Part shown: in pieces, positions 10,304-19,924 of the stretch | Position numbering within the stretch: the first letter of the stretch is position 1 | Layout of the letters: each line of letters begins with the position of its first letter | Assembly: GCA_947446885.1 (NCBI GenBank) | Contig: CANFHZ010000011.1 | Coordinates: forward strand, 1-39,281 | Direction of reading: 5' to 3' | DNA from: Comamonadaceae bacterium | GTDB lineage: Bacteria; Pseudomonadota; Gammaproteobacteria; Burkholderiales; Burkholderiaceae_C | Length of the DNA stretch: 39,281 nucleotides | Notes under the pieces: generated by a model | What the model was told of the DNA's origin: nothing | Database searches by the model: none | What the model saw: the letters and a program-made list of their open reading frames with translations, nothing else | Position numbers and translations under genes: made by a program

Positions 10304-10385
10304 GGCGGATTCAGCTCAGCCCAAACGCGCGGGCGCGTTTGGGCTGCAAACAAAGTGGGAAAAGCTGTGTAAGCACGTGCTTCCG

Positions 10386-10399
10386 ACTAAACGTTTAGT
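10386..10399. promoter_or_regulatory. Candidate LacI-family operator ACTAAACGTTTAGT
   Basis: Perfect 14-bp palindrome with central CG upstream of the ABC-transporter operon and divergent to the lacI-type gene. Confidence 0.6.
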
Positions 10400-10572
10400 A
10401 ATATTCAATTTCACAGCCGCACTGTAGTACATCATTCGGCCTGTGAAATAGGTAAATACCCTCGCTTGTTTTCGCATTTTTTCAACGGTGGCATCGCGCT
10501 TTTTCACAATAAAGCCAACCCGCGGGCGATACCTGCCGCCCAGGCATGCCGGGGCAAGAAACGGTATAAATA

Positions 10573-10597
10573 ACTAAAACATTTAGTAAAATTTAGT
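10573..10597. promoter_or_regulatory. Second candidate operator, ACTAAA-ACA-TTTAGT-AAAA-TTTAGT
   Basis: Same half-sites (ACTAAA/TTTAGT) as at 10386-10399, upstream of the regulator. Confidence 0.45.
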
Positions 10598-10675
10598 TCA
10601 TTCACCTGCGCAAACCCAGCCGCTGGATGGCCCGGCGTGCCTTTAATATGTAAAACCTAGGAACCAATAAAAACC

Positions 10676-11734
10676 ATGGCATCAACGGTGAAAGATGTAG
10701 GCAAGCTGGCCGGCGTGTCAGCCACGACGGTGTCGCTGGTCATGAACGGCAAGTCCGGGATTTCTCAGGAGACGCGCAACCGCGTGATGCAGGCCGCCGC
10801 AACGCTGCGCTACACCCAGCGGGGTGTGCGCACTGCGAAAGCCAGTGGAAATGGAACGCTTCGCTTCCTGAAAATTGCCAAGCACGGCCACACGGTCAAC
10901 CGGGACCACAACACTTTTATTTCGGATTACATCGACGGCATGTCGCGGGAAGCGAGCGCCTCCGGTTACAAGCTCGAAATCGTCAGTTTCGAGGGCGAAC
11001 CGGTGGAAAGCATTGTGGCCTCGATGGGCGCGACCCAGGTGGACGGGTTCATTGTTTTGGGTACCGAGCTGACCGAGCAAGACATTCAGCTGTTGCAAGC
11101 CCTGCCCACCCCTTTGGTGGTGATTGACTCTTTTTACGACGTCGTGGAATGCAACTTCGTGAACATGAACAACAAGGATGCGGTGTACAAAATCATTGCC
11201 TACTTTGTAGAGCGCGGTTTCAAAAACATTGGCTTCATCGCCAGCAATGTGCAAACCGTGAACTTCCAGCTGCGCAAAGAAGCCTTTATGGAGGGAATGA
11301 AAGCTTTTGGCTTGGGCTACAACACCCGCGATATCGTCACCGTGGACTCCACCTACGAGGGCGCCTACCAGGACATGCTGGCCAAGCTCCATAACGGGCT
11401 GGTCGTGCCTGAATGCTACTTTTGCACCAATGACGTCATCACCTACGGCTGTATCAAGGCACTACGGGAATTCAATATACGCATTCCACAAGACATCTCG
11501 GTGATTGGCTTTGACAACCTACCCATGAGCGCCACTATGGAGCCGCCGCTGACGACAATTGATGTATCCAAGACGAAAATTGGTTATCTGGCAATACGCC
11601 TTCTGGATGAAATGATCAATGCGGATGAACGCCAACCGGCCGTCAAAATTCTTGTCGGAGCCAATTTGGTAGCACGCGATAGCGTGGCACCAAAAACGCC
11701 CCCTCTGTCACGCGTGAATTCAGAACCGTCGTGA
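10676..11734 (+). CDS. LacI-family transcriptional regulator
   Basis: N-terminal HTH MASTVKDVGKLAGVSATTVSLVMNGKSGISQETRNRVMQAA; periplasmic-binding-like C-terminal domain. Confidence 0.9.
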   Translation: MASTVKDVGKLAGVSATTVSLVMNGKSGISQETRNRVMQAAATLRYTQRGVRTAKASGNGTLRFLKIAKHGHTVNRDHNTFISDYIDGMSREASASGYKLEIVSFEGEPVESIVASMGATQVDGFIVLGTELTEQDIQLLQALPTPLVVIDSFYDVVECNFVNMNNKDAVYKIIAYFVERGFKNIGFIASNVQTVNFQLRKEAFMEGMKAFGLGYNTRDIVTVDSTYEGAYQDMLAKLHNGLVVPECYFCTNDVITYGCIKALREFNIRIPQDISVIGFDNLPMSATMEPPLTTIDVSKTKIGYLAIRLLDEMINADERQPAVKILVGANLVARDSVAPKTPPLSRVNSEPS

Positions 11735-11793
11735 ACGCCGCTGGCGGAATCATCGGAACCTGATCAGGCTCCCTCGCGCTCTGCCATCAGTTA

Positions 11794-11817
11794 GCCGCAT
11801 TCATGCGGCCCCTTTTG
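11794..11817 (+). terminator. Rho-independent terminator downstream of the lacI-type gene
   Basis: GCCGCAT-TC-ATGCGGC followed by CCCCTTTT. Confidence 0.6.
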
Positions 11818-11918
11818 TATTCGTGTGCCGGTGTGTGTGATACGGTGGCGCTTTGCAACTTCGTGCGTGGTGGATCACCATCGCCACCGCTGCACAAACC
11901 TATGATCGGTATGCCTGA

Positions 11919-12299
11919 ATGAAACTTATGACCGCAGCCATCATCAGGAATGGCGAGGACATTCTGGTAGTCCGTCGCGGGGCCGGCGACATGCTGGCCG
12001 GCTTGTGGGAATTTCCAGGCGGCCCGGTAGAACACCCTGAGACCATTCAAGAGTGCCTGGAGCGTGAGCTGTTTGCACTCCTGGACATCGCGACCAAAGC
12101 CGGCCCGGTCGTCGCAGTCTGTGATCACGCGTACGAGAGCGGCTCGATCAAGCTGGTGGCGATAGAGACGGAGATTGTCCAAGGCAAGATCACCCTGAGC
12201 GTGCATGACAAGATGCGCTGGCTCGCTCCCAGCGATATTCGGGGCTTGACGCTCGCCCCTGCAGCGATACCGATTGCCCAATCGCTGACCGATTTCTGA
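11919..12299 (+). CDS. Nudix-fold protein with degenerate Nudix box
   Basis: MKLMTAAIIRNGEDILVVRRGAGDMLAGLWEFPGGPVEHPETIQECLERELFALLDI; MutT-like context. Confidence 0.75.
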   Translation: MKLMTAAIIRNGEDILVVRRGAGDMLAGLWEFPGGPVEHPETIQECLERELFALLDIATKAGPVVAVCDHAYESGSIKLVAIETEIVQGKITLSVHDKMRWLAPSDIRGLTLAPAAIPIAQSLTDF

Positions 12300-12318
12300 T
12301 GCCATCGCCGTGCTGCGG

Positions 12319-13278
12319 CTACGGACTATGGGCGGACGGTCTCCGGCGCGGCGTGCGACTCGCATCCTGGAGTTTGTTCCAAACATGCAATGCCTGCCGA
12401 AAGCTTTCGAGTTGCAGTGCGACGGTCTCCTCAATGCGCACGCCGTAGCCTCCTGCCATCAGCAACACCACGGGAATACCCCGCGCGAGACACCAATCGA
12501 ATACCTGCTGATCCCGCGCCTGCATGCCTGCGGGCGTGAGCTTGAGACGACCCAGCCGGTCGCCCTCGAAGGCGTCGGCCCCGGCCAGAAAAAATACGAA
12601 GTCAGGATTGCACCGCTGGTCTAACTCCAGCAAAGCAATATCCAAAGCGGCCAGGTAGTCCGCGTCACCGCAACCATCGGGCAAACCGACATCGATATCG
12701 CCCGCTTCTTTGCGAAATGGAAAATTCTTTTCACCATGTATCGACAAGGTGAACACACTGCCATCGCCTTGGAAAATTCGCGCCGTTCCATTGCCCTGGT
12801 GCACATCGAGATCAATCACCGCTACCTGTAAGGACCTGCCCTCGCGGGCGCGCTGAGCCTGCAAGACACGGGCTGCGACGGCCACATCGTTAAAAACGCA
12901 AAAACCGCCGCCCTTGTCAGCATAGGCATGGTGGGTGCCCCCCGCCAGGCTGGCTCCGATACCCCAGCGCAAGGCCGAACGGGCAGCGGCCACTGTCGCT
13001 CCGACCGAGCGCCGTGCCCGCTCTGCCATGGCCTCACTCCAGGGAAAGCCAATCTCGCGCATCACTGCTGCGCTCACTGTGCCATCGGCAATCGCCTGCA
13101 CATACGCTGGCGTATGCACCCGCGTCAGCTCGGCATCGCTGGCCCTTGGGGCCTGCAGGAGTTGAACCGCAGGCAGATGGTGCGCCACCGCATCGCGCAA
13201 CATCGCGTACTTCGCCATGGGAAACCGGTGTCCAGCCGGTAGGGGCAGAACAAACTGATCACTGTAAAAGGCTTGCAT
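12319..13278 (-). CDS. Histone deacetylase family protein
   Basis: GGTHHAYADKGGGFCVFNDVAVAA and VIDLDVHQGNGTARIF motifs. Confidence 0.85.
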   Translation of the reverse strand: MQAFYSDQFVLPLPAGHRFPMAKYAMLRDAVAHHLPAVQLLQAPRASDAELTRVHTPAYVQAIADGTVSAAVMREIGFPWSEAMAERARRSVGATVAAARSALRWGIGASLAGGTHHAYADKGGGFCVFNDVAVAARVLQAQRAREGRSLQVAVIDLDVHQGNGTARIFQGDGSVFTLSIHGEKNFPFRKEAGDIDVGLPDGCGDADYLAALDIALLELDQRCNPDFVFFLAGADAFEGDRLGRLKLTPAGMQARDQQVFDWCLARGIPVVLLMAGGYGVRIEETVALQLESFRQALHVWNKLQDASRTPRRRPSAHSP

Positions 13279-13457
13279 GACTCACCATGAAATATCTTTT
13301 TGCTTGAGGGCGATGCGTTCGGCGCGGCGCAGGTTCGACGCCCTCTCGCATAATGCACCGGCAGGTCGACACGACCATCTGTAGTGGCCAGCGTCATCAG
13401 CAAACCTGCTACCCGCCGATCAACTTCCAGCATACCCTCATCTACCGAAAGCCCCCT

Positions 13458-14336
13458 GTGCGCGCACTCAACGGACAGCTGTGTTCCATCCCTAGCAAAA
13501 ACGGCCTCCTGAGTGCCTACGTCAAAGGGCATGGCAAGCCCATTCTGTTGGTTCACTCCGTCAATGCTGCAGCAAGTGCGGCCGAAGTTCGACCGCTATT
13601 CGATTTGCTGAGCCGGAACCGTACGGTGTATGCCATCGATCTGCCGGGTTACGGCACATCGGAACGCTCAGACCGCCTGTACACACCCCGCCTCATGACC
13701 GATGCGATTGGGGACTTAGTCACCTACATCCGCGCGCAGCATGGCGACGCAGCCATTGACGCCATGGCTGCATCCTTATCGTGTGAATTTCTGGCGCGTG
13801 CGGCAATGGAACAACCCGCAAATTTCCGTACCCTGACCTTGGTCAGTCCCACGGGTATGTCCGGCCTCAAGTTGCGCCAAGCACAAGAGGGAAGCACCTA
13901 TGGGCAGACCTGGTTACGGTCTATTTTGAAAGGCCCCGGATGGGGCCGCCTTTTGTTTAAGGGCCTCACGCGACCAGGGGTGATTCGCTATTTTCTGAAC
14001 AAGACCTGGGGCTCCCGCGCGATTGATGAAGCCATGTACCAGTATGCGGTCTGGACTACGCAACAGCCCGGTGCGGAACATGCGCCCTTGTGCTTTTTAT
14101 CGGCCCAGATGTTCAGCGCCGACATCACCACGGTCTACGACCGGCTTCGCCTACCGGTCTGGATGAGCCACGGTGTACGCGGCGATTTTGTTGACTACCG
14201 GGGAAAGCAACGATTTGCCGCGTGCGGCAACTGGCGCTTTACCGTCTTTGACTCTGGCGCACTTCCCTATTTTGAACATCCAGAGGCATTTGGGGAAACG
14301 ATGCTGGATTTCCTCGGCTCACCGCTTGCCGGTTGA
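13458..14336 (+). CDS. Alpha/beta hydrolase
   Basis: ILLVHSVNAAASAAEVRPLFDLLSRNRTVYAIDLPGYGTSERS; GTG start chosen inside ORF 13353..14336. Confidence 0.7.
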   Translation: MRALNGQLCSIPSKNGLLSAYVKGHGKPILLVHSVNAAASAAEVRPLFDLLSRNRTVYAIDLPGYGTSERSDRLYTPRLMTDAIGDLVTYIRAQHGDAAIDAMAASLSCEFLARAAMEQPANFRTLTLVSPTGMSGLKLRQAQEGSTYGQTWLRSILKGPGWGRLLFKGLTRPGVIRYFLNKTWGSRAIDEAMYQYAVWTTQQPGAEHAPLCFLSAQMFSADITTVYDRLRLPVWMSHGVRGDFVDYRGKQRFAACGNWRFTVFDSGALPYFEHPEAFGETMLDFLGSPLAG

Positions 14337-14389
14337 ATTGGCGTTGAAAAAATCACTTCCATAGGCGTACTTTTTCTCTCTTCTGCAAC

Positions 14390-14827
14390 ATGATCCCTGT
14401 ACAACATCCCTTACCGCGTATTGCCCAATTGCTGGGCTATGCCGGTCTTGTTCCGTTCCTCGCGCTTGCTGCAATGGCTTTGGCGCTGACGCCCCCAGAT
14501 CAAGCCCTGGCAGCGTTTGCCTTGCGCGCGTATGCGGTGACCATCGTCAGCTTTCTGGGCGCAATCCATTGGGGATTCGCCATGCGGCAAAGTCCCGCTG
14601 ACACCCTGCTCTTCGGTTGGGGGGTTGCACCCAGCTTGCTCGGATGGATGTCGCTCGTGGTACTGCCCGCCTTTGGTTCGCTGCTGCTTGCCGCGACGCT
14701 CTGGCTATGCTTTTTGGTCGACCGCCGGGTCTATCCCCGGTATGGATTACAAGAATGGCTGCGTATGCGCCTGGTACTAACCGCGGTTGCAAGCGCTGCG
14801 TGTGTGATCAGCAGCAGCATTTTCTAG
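14390..14827 (+). CDS. DUF3429 membrane protein
   Basis: LLGYAGLVPFLALAAMAL...SFLGAIHWGFAM typical motif; multiple TM segments. Confidence 0.75.
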   Translation: MIPVQHPLPRIAQLLGYAGLVPFLALAAMALALTPPDQALAAFALRAYAVTIVSFLGAIHWGFAMRQSPADTLLFGWGVAPSLLGWMSLVVLPAFGSLLLAATLWLCFLVDRRVYPRYGLQEWLRMRLVLTAVASAACVISSSIF

Positions 14828-14888
14828 CACCAGACCTGCGGCCTATACCTTGCTGCTGGGCAGTGAATGCCCTTTGCCCTCTATCCCA

Positions 14889-16484
14889 TCAAGCGAGCGC
14901 CTGCTCCTCCACCACCGAAGTGCTGGCCGCCGGTGTGCGTATCAAATAGTCAAATGCACTGAGCGCCGCTTTCGCGCCCTCCCCCGCAGCAATGACAATC
15001 TGCTTGTAAGGAACCGTGGTCACATCGCCTGCTGCGAATACGCCGGCGACATTGGTGTGGCACTTCGCATCGACCACGATTTCACCGTACTTGCTCAACG
15101 CAAGGGTGTTCTTGAGAAATTCGGTATTGGGGACCAAGCCGATTTGCACGAACACGCCCTCCAGCGCCACATCCTGCACGAGGCCGGTAGCCCGGTCTTT
15201 GTAACGCAAACCGTTGACCTTTTGACCATCACCGGTGATCTCAGTGGTCTGCGCGTTGGCACGCACGCTCACATTGGGCAGGCTTGTGAGCTTACTCACC
15301 AGCACCGCGTCGGCCTTGAGCGCATCAGCGAACTCAAGCAAGGTCACGTGCTGCACCAGCCCAGCCAAATCGATGGCCGCCTCAACGCCGGAGTTACCGC
15401 CGCCGATCACCGCCACGCGCTTGCCCTTGAACAAGGGGCCATCGCAATGCGGGCAATAGGCCACGCCTCTGTTTTTGTACGTGTCTTCGCCCGGCACATT
15501 GATGTTGCGCCAGCGCGCACCAGTGGACACCACCACACTGCGCGCACGCAGCACACCACCGTTTTCCATGTGCACCTGCACCAAGCCACCGGGCTGCGTC
15601 GCAGGAACGATTTTTTCCGCACGCTGCAAGTTCATGATGTCCACCTCATAGTGCCGAACCTGGCTTTCCAGTGCAGCCGCAAATTGAGGACCATCGGTTT
15701 CCAGCACCGAAATGTAGTTTTCGATGGCCATGGTGTCGTTGGTTTGGCCGCCAAAGCGCTCTGCAGCCAAGCCCACGCGAATACCCTTGCGCGCGGCATA
15801 GACGGCAGCTGCCGCGCCCGCAGGGCCGCCACCCACAATCAGCATGTCGAAAGGGTCTTTCGCGTTTAATTTTTGGGCCTCACGCCCCTCTGCGTTGACA
15901 TCCAGGCGCGCCAGAATTTCTTCCAAACTCATGCGCCCGGCGCCAAAAACCTGGTCATTCATGTAGACCATGGGCACGGCCATCACCTGGCGTGCTTCGA
16001 CTTCGGCCTGGTTCAAACCACCGTCAATCACCGTGGTCTCAATCTTGGGGTTGTACACGGCCATCAAGGTCGCTGCCTGCACCACGTCGGGACAGTTATG
16101 GCACGACAAGGACATATAGACCTCGAATTTCAAATGGGCGTCCAGTCCTTTGATCTGCTCCAGCACTTGCGGTTCCACCTTGGGCGGATGACCGCCTGTC
16201 CACAACAAGGCCAGAACCAGTGATGTGAACTCGTGGCCCAGCGGAATGGCTGCAAAACACACTCCGCGCGATTCACCTTCTTTGGCCACCACAAAGGACG
16301 GCTTGCGCGCGTCCGTGCCCGACTCATCCACACGCACCTTGTCCGAGAGCGATGCGATGTCGTGCAAGAGTTCTCGCAACTCCATGCTCTTTTCGCTGCC
16401 ATCCAATGTGGCAATCAAACGAATGGGGGAGCGCAAGTTTTGCAAATAGGCTTGCAACTGGATTTTCATGGCAGCGTCGAGCAT
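14889..16484 (-). CDS. ahpF: Alkyl hydroperoxide reductase subunit F
   Basis: 531 aa; N-terminal [10 protein letters not shown] and [32 protein letters not shown]. Confidence 0.95.
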   Translation of the reverse strand: MLDAAMKIQLQAYLQNLRSPIRLIATLDGSEKSMELRELLHDIASLSDKVRVDESGTDARKPSFVVAKEGESRGVCFAAIPLGHEFTSLVLALLWTGGHPPKVEPQVLEQIKGLDAHLKFEVYMSLSCHNCPDVVQAATLMAVYNPKIETTVIDGGLNQAEVEARQVMAVPMVYMNDQVFGAGRMSLEEILARLDVNAEGREAQKLNAKDPFDMLIVGGGPAGAAAAVYAARKGIRVGLAAERFGGQTNDTMAIENYISVLETDGPQFAAALESQVRHYEVDIMNLQRAEKIVPATQPGGLVQVHMENGGVLRARSVVVSTGARWRNINVPGEDTYKNRGVAYCPHCDGPLFKGKRVAVIGGGNSGVEAAIDLAGLVQHVTLLEFADALKADAVLVSKLTSLPNVSVRANAQTTEITGDGQKVNGLRYKDRATGLVQDVALEGVFVQIGLVPNTEFLKNTLALSKYGEIVVDAKCHTNVAGVFAAGDVTTVPYKQIVIAAGEGAKAALSAFDYLIRTPAASTSVVEEQALA

Positions 16485-16524
16485 GTAATGTCCTGTGATT
16501 CGCGAAATACCGGATTGCGGCGGG

Positions 16525-16558
16525 AAAAAAGGGGCGCGGAAACCGCACCCCCTTTTTT
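16525..16558 (-). terminator. Hairpin between ahpC and ahpF (candidate attenuator/terminator)
   Basis: AAAAAAGGGGCGCGG-AAA-CCGCACCCCCTTTTTT, near-perfect inverted repeat with A/T tracts on both sides. Confidence 0.6.
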
Positions 16559-16571
16559 GGAGATACCCTGC

Positions 16572-17135
16572 TTAGATCTTGCCAACCAGATCCAACGAGG
16601 GGGTCAAGGTTTTTGCGCCTTCGTTCCATTTGGCAGGGCACACTTGTCCTGGATTGTTGGCAACGTACTGGGCAGCCTTGAGCTTGCGAACGGTTTCCTT
16701 CACATCGCGGGCAATCGCGTTGTCGTGCACTTCAGCGGTCTTGATGAGGCCTTCCGGATTGATGATGAAGGTGCCGCGCAGTGCCAGGCCTTCTTCCTCG
16801 ATGTGCACGCCAAAAGCGCGGGTCAGTTGGTGCGTAGGATCACCTACCAGGGGGAATTTGGCTTTGCCAACCGCAGGAGATGTCTCATGCCACACCTTGT
16901 GCGCGAAATGGGTGTCCGTGGTGACGATATAGACCTCAGCACCCGCCTTCTGGAATTCCGCGTAGTTGTCAGCCGCATCTTCCACTTCGGTGGGGCAGTT
17001 GAAGGTAAATGCGGCCGGCATGAAAATCAGAACCGACCACTCGCCTTTGAATGTCTCGTCTGAAACCTGAACGAACTTGCCATTGTGGAAAGCCTGGGCC
17101 TTGAAAGGTTGAACACGTGTGTTGATGATCGACAT
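16572..17135 (-). CDS. ahpC: Peroxiredoxin AhpC
   Basis: MSIINTRVQPFKAQAFHNGKFV...MPAAFTFNCPTEVEDAADNY...NPGQVCPAKWNEG. Confidence 0.95.
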   Translation of the reverse strand: MSIINTRVQPFKAQAFHNGKFVQVSDETFKGEWSVLIFMPAAFTFNCPTEVEDAADNYAEFQKAGAEVYIVTTDTHFAHKVWHETSPAVGKAKFPLVGDPTHQLTRAFGVHIEEEGLALRGTFIINPEGLIKTAEVHDNAIARDVKETVRKLKAAQYVANNPGQVCPAKWNEGAKTLTPSLDLVGKI

Positions 17136-17384
17136 GGAAAATTCCTTTGCTTGGTTGATGAAAACTATCGAATGGGAAAAACCCATTAATCATGATCATA
17201 ACCAAGACTAGGGTTAACCCTGATCACTTATTCAAATAGCACGTATTGAGGAAATCTAAGAAAGGCTGCGTAGTCGCACCTTGTCGCTTCATCCCGTTTG
17301 CTGTGACCAGCGAGGAACCAGGGCAGAACTCGTGTGGCATTTGTCATCATCCCAGGGCAATCAACTGCCCGGCAAACAAGAACG

Positions 17385-17556
17385 ACCTACAAAGCCGTGT
17401 GAGTCCGTCAAGTGCTTGATCTGAAACCATGGCGCACCCATCTTGATACCCAATGCTTTTGCCTCGTTTGAGCGTGCTATGGCACAGCCGTCGTTGTTAC
17501 TGAGCACAACGGCTGCAATACCGTTCAGACTTGGCCGAAAGATGCGTTCGCAACTC
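17385..17556 (-). pseudogene. umuC: umuC internal fragment (continuation of the split umuC; 3' part missing)
   Basis: Minus translation [54 protein letters not shown] then diverges to a stop; matches residues following FYVSC of UmuC. Confidence 0.9.
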
Positions 17557-17565
17557 TTCTGAATG
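17551..17565. other. Predicted left recombination junction of element (core + terminal inverted repeat)
   Basis: Minus strand CATTCAGAA-GAGTTG followed by umuC; the 6-bp core and 9-bp arm are matched at 30202-30216. Confidence 0.7.
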
Positions 17566-17655
17566 ACCCTAACAGTTAGTAGGTCTTATCTGCATTAGGT
17601 TTAGGCCGATTTTGACCGCTAACAGTTTTTCGCAACCTTAGCCACGCCCAATGTT

Positions 17656-17931
17656 TTATTTGATATAGGACTTGAGCACTGCCACGACCTCTTCAAGATC
17701 ACGACCGCGCTGAGCCGCATCGGTGGCCTCCGAGCCCAAGTGATCGCGCAAATGGTGCTCCAGAACTTCGGACATCAAGCCATTGACCGCACCACGAATC
17801 GCAGCGATCTGCTGAAGGATGGCCGCGCAATCGGCCTCTGACTCCAACGCCTTCTCCAAGGCGTCGGACTGGCCGCGAATGCGGCGCACGCGGGTGAGCA
17901 GTTTGGCCTTGCCTTTGATCGTGTGAGCCAT
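17656..17931 (-). CDS. rcnR: Metal-sensing transcriptional repressor, RcnR/FrmR (CsoR) family
   Basis: MAHTIKGKAKLLTRVRRIRGQSDALEKALESEADCAAILQQIAAIRGAVNGLMSEVLEHHLRDH; divergent from rcnA. Confidence 0.85.
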   Translation of the reverse strand: MAHTIKGKAKLLTRVRRIRGQSDALEKALESEADCAAILQQIAAIRGAVNGLMSEVLEHHLRDHLGSEATDAAQRGRDLEEVVAVLKSYIK

Positions 17932-17963
17932 ATGTCATTTTCCTTTTTTTTGTCAATATATCA

Positions 17964-17978
17964 TACTGGGGTATAGTA
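17964..17978. promoter_or_regulatory. Candidate RcnR operator TACTGGGGTATAGTA
   Basis: TACT-N7-AGTA with G-tract, in the rcnR-rcnA intergenic region; resembles the known RcnR site architecture TACT-G6-N-AGTA. Confidence 0.65.
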
Positions 17979-18024
17979 TCAATCCTGCCGCTAATCAAGC
18001 GACGCTATCTTCCAGAATCACCCC

Positions 18025-19182
18025 ATGCCACCCATCGCAGAACTCATTCAACAGGGCGCCACGAACTTGTGGATCTTCATTCCAACGGCCATTTTGCTGG
18101 GCGCATTGCATGGCCTGGAGCCTGGGCACTCCAAAACCATGATGGCGTCGTTCATCATCGCAGTTAAAGGCTCGGTCGGCCAAGCCGCACTTTTGGGACT
18201 CTGCGCTGCATTTTCCCATTCGTTGATCGTGTGGGCCCTTGCCGCTATTGCCTTGAAGTTCGGAAACGAATTGATTGCAGAACAGGCTGAACCCTATCTC
18301 ATGCTTCTGTCCGCTGTGGTGGTCATCGGCGTATCCATCTGGATGTTTATGCGCACGCGCCGCGATGAGTTGGCCGCAAAAGCTCAACAACATGCGCCAC
18401 ACGGCGGCAAGATCATCAACACAGGGCACGGAATTGTTGAACTTGAAGTCTTTGAGACAGGTGTTCCTCCCCGGTTTCGCGTCCACGCTTACGACAACGC
18501 GATGGCTGTAAAAGGGTTTGATGACCACGATAAGGTTTCTATCGAGACCCTCCGCCCGGACGGGACGAAGCAAGCCTTTGAACTCAAAGTCTCTGGCATC
18601 TATCTGGAATCCCTTCAGGAGATTCCCGAACCCCATGAATTTGAGGCGGTTGTGAGCATGGGGCATGGTGACCACATCCATCGCTTTGAAGTCAGTTTTT
18701 CTGAGGACGATCATGACCACGCACATGGAGACCATCATCATGGTCACCACCACCATGATGTTGCCGATGACTTACTGGGAGGCGATGGGACGTATCAGGA
18801 TGCCCATGAGCGCGCCCATGCCGAGGACATCAAGCGCCGGTTCGTTGGTCAGAAGGTGACCACAGGGCAGATTGCGATGTTTGGCTTGACAGGTGGCCTG
18901 GTGCCTTGCCCCGCATCGGTGACCATACTGATGATCTGCCTGCACTTGAAGCGTTTCACGCTGGGTGCCGTCATGGTTGCCAGCTTCAGCCTGGGGTTGG
19001 CTATTTCTTTGGTGAGCGTAGGAGTGATCGCCGCGTGGGGCGCGCGCCAAGTTGGTAAACGGATTGGCAACGGCCGGTTCAGTGACTTGGCACGCAAGAT
19101 GCCCTATTTTTCCAGCGGCTTGATGGCTTTAGTTGCGGTTCTCATGGGCTTCCAAGCTTTGATGCAGCTCACCGTGAACTGA
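18025..19182 (+). CDS. rcnA: Nickel/cobalt efflux protein RcnA
   Basis: Multi-TM NicO-family protein: HGLEPGHSKTMMASF, His-rich loop DDHDHAHGDHHHGHHHHD, TGGLVPCPASVTILM. Confidence 0.92.
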   Translation: MPPIAELIQQGATNLWIFIPTAILLGALHGLEPGHSKTMMASFIIAVKGSVGQAALLGLCAAFSHSLIVWALAAIALKFGNELIAEQAEPYLMLLSAVVVIGVSIWMFMRTRRDELAAKAQQHAPHGGKIINTGHGIVELEVFETGVPPRFRVHAYDNAMAVKGFDDHDKVSIETLRPDGTKQAFELKVSGIYLESLQEIPEPHEFEAVVSMGHGDHIHRFEVSFSEDDHDHAHGDHHHGHHHHDVADDLLGGDGTYQDAHERAHAEDIKRRFVGQKVTTGQIAMFGLTGGLVPCPASVTILMICLHLKRFTLGAVMVASFSLGLAISLVSVGVIAAWGARQVGKRIGNGRFSDLARKMPYFSSGLMALVAVLMGFQALMQLTVN

Positions 19183-19339
19183 ATATTTTGCCTAATACTC
19201 GGTCCGTCACCGGGGAGTAGCTGGCTTCATATAAATCGAAGGAGCTTGCGTCAACACACTTGATCAGCATGATCACGGTGAAAGCGGCTTTCACCGATAT
19301 GATGAATCGACTCAACCTTCAACACTGGGACTGACACCT

Positions 19340-19675
19340 TTGAATTTCGCAAAAACCACTTTGCTGTTCGTCGCGACTGCGATTGCGGAGATCTTGGGTT
19401 GCTACTTGCCGTGGCTTGTCATCAAGCAGGATAAAACGGCTTGGTTGTTGATTCCTGCGGCACTCTCGCTTGCACTCTTTGCTTTGCTGCTGACTCTTCA
19501 CCCCAGTGCGGCAGGCAGAACCTATGCCGCCTACGGAGGTGTGTATATCGCGGTCGCTCTGGTGTGGCTTCGTGTTGTGGATGGTGTCTCGCCGACGCCA
19601 TGGGACGTGCTCGGCGCCTGCATCGCGCTTGCTGGAATGTCCGTGATTGTTTTGCAGCCAGTCGTTAAGACCTAG
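19340..19675 (+). CDS. YnfA-family (UPF0060) membrane protein
   Basis: 111 aa, four [13 protein letters not shown] and [24 protein letters not shown]. Confidence 0.85.
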   Translation: MNFAKTTLLFVATAIAEILGCYLPWLVIKQDKTAWLLIPAALSLALFALLLTLHPSAAGRTYAAYGGVYIAVALVWLRVVDGVSPTPWDVLGACIALAGMSVIVLQPVVKT

Positions 19676-19896
19676 GCGCGTGCCGCAGGCAAATCGCAGA
19701 ACTTAGTGGTGTATTGGGGCGCAAGTCTCTCTTGCCGGACGGGCCAATCGCGTTCGACGCGTTAGTGTATTTGACGGTAACGACATTCCTCTGAAACCCG
19801 CAACCTTGGCATTTCGGCTGGACCACAAACTTAGATCTTTCACATTGCAGTTTTTTCGCCCCTTGGGAGCCTCCAAAGCAAGCTTTGATTTGCATA

Positions 19897-19920
19897 ATAT
19901 TCTAACATTCGTTAGAATAT
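19897..19920. promoter_or_regulatory. Candidate autoregulatory operator ATATTCTAAC-ATTC-GTTAGAATAT
   Basis: Perfect 10-bp inverted repeat with 4-bp spacer ending 4 bp before the ATG of the ArsR-rhodanese gene. Confidence 0.75.
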
Positions 19921-19924
19921 CAGA

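Noticed and set aside
14850-15869. 339-aa plus-strand ORF opposite ahpF
   Set aside because: Shadow of ahpF.
19665-19895. 76-aa minus ORF with CQGCGF, divergent from the ArsR-rhodanese gene
   Set aside because: Considered as a zinc-ribbon-like protein or transposase remnant, but too short, overlaps the YnfA gene end and has no convincing ribosome site.
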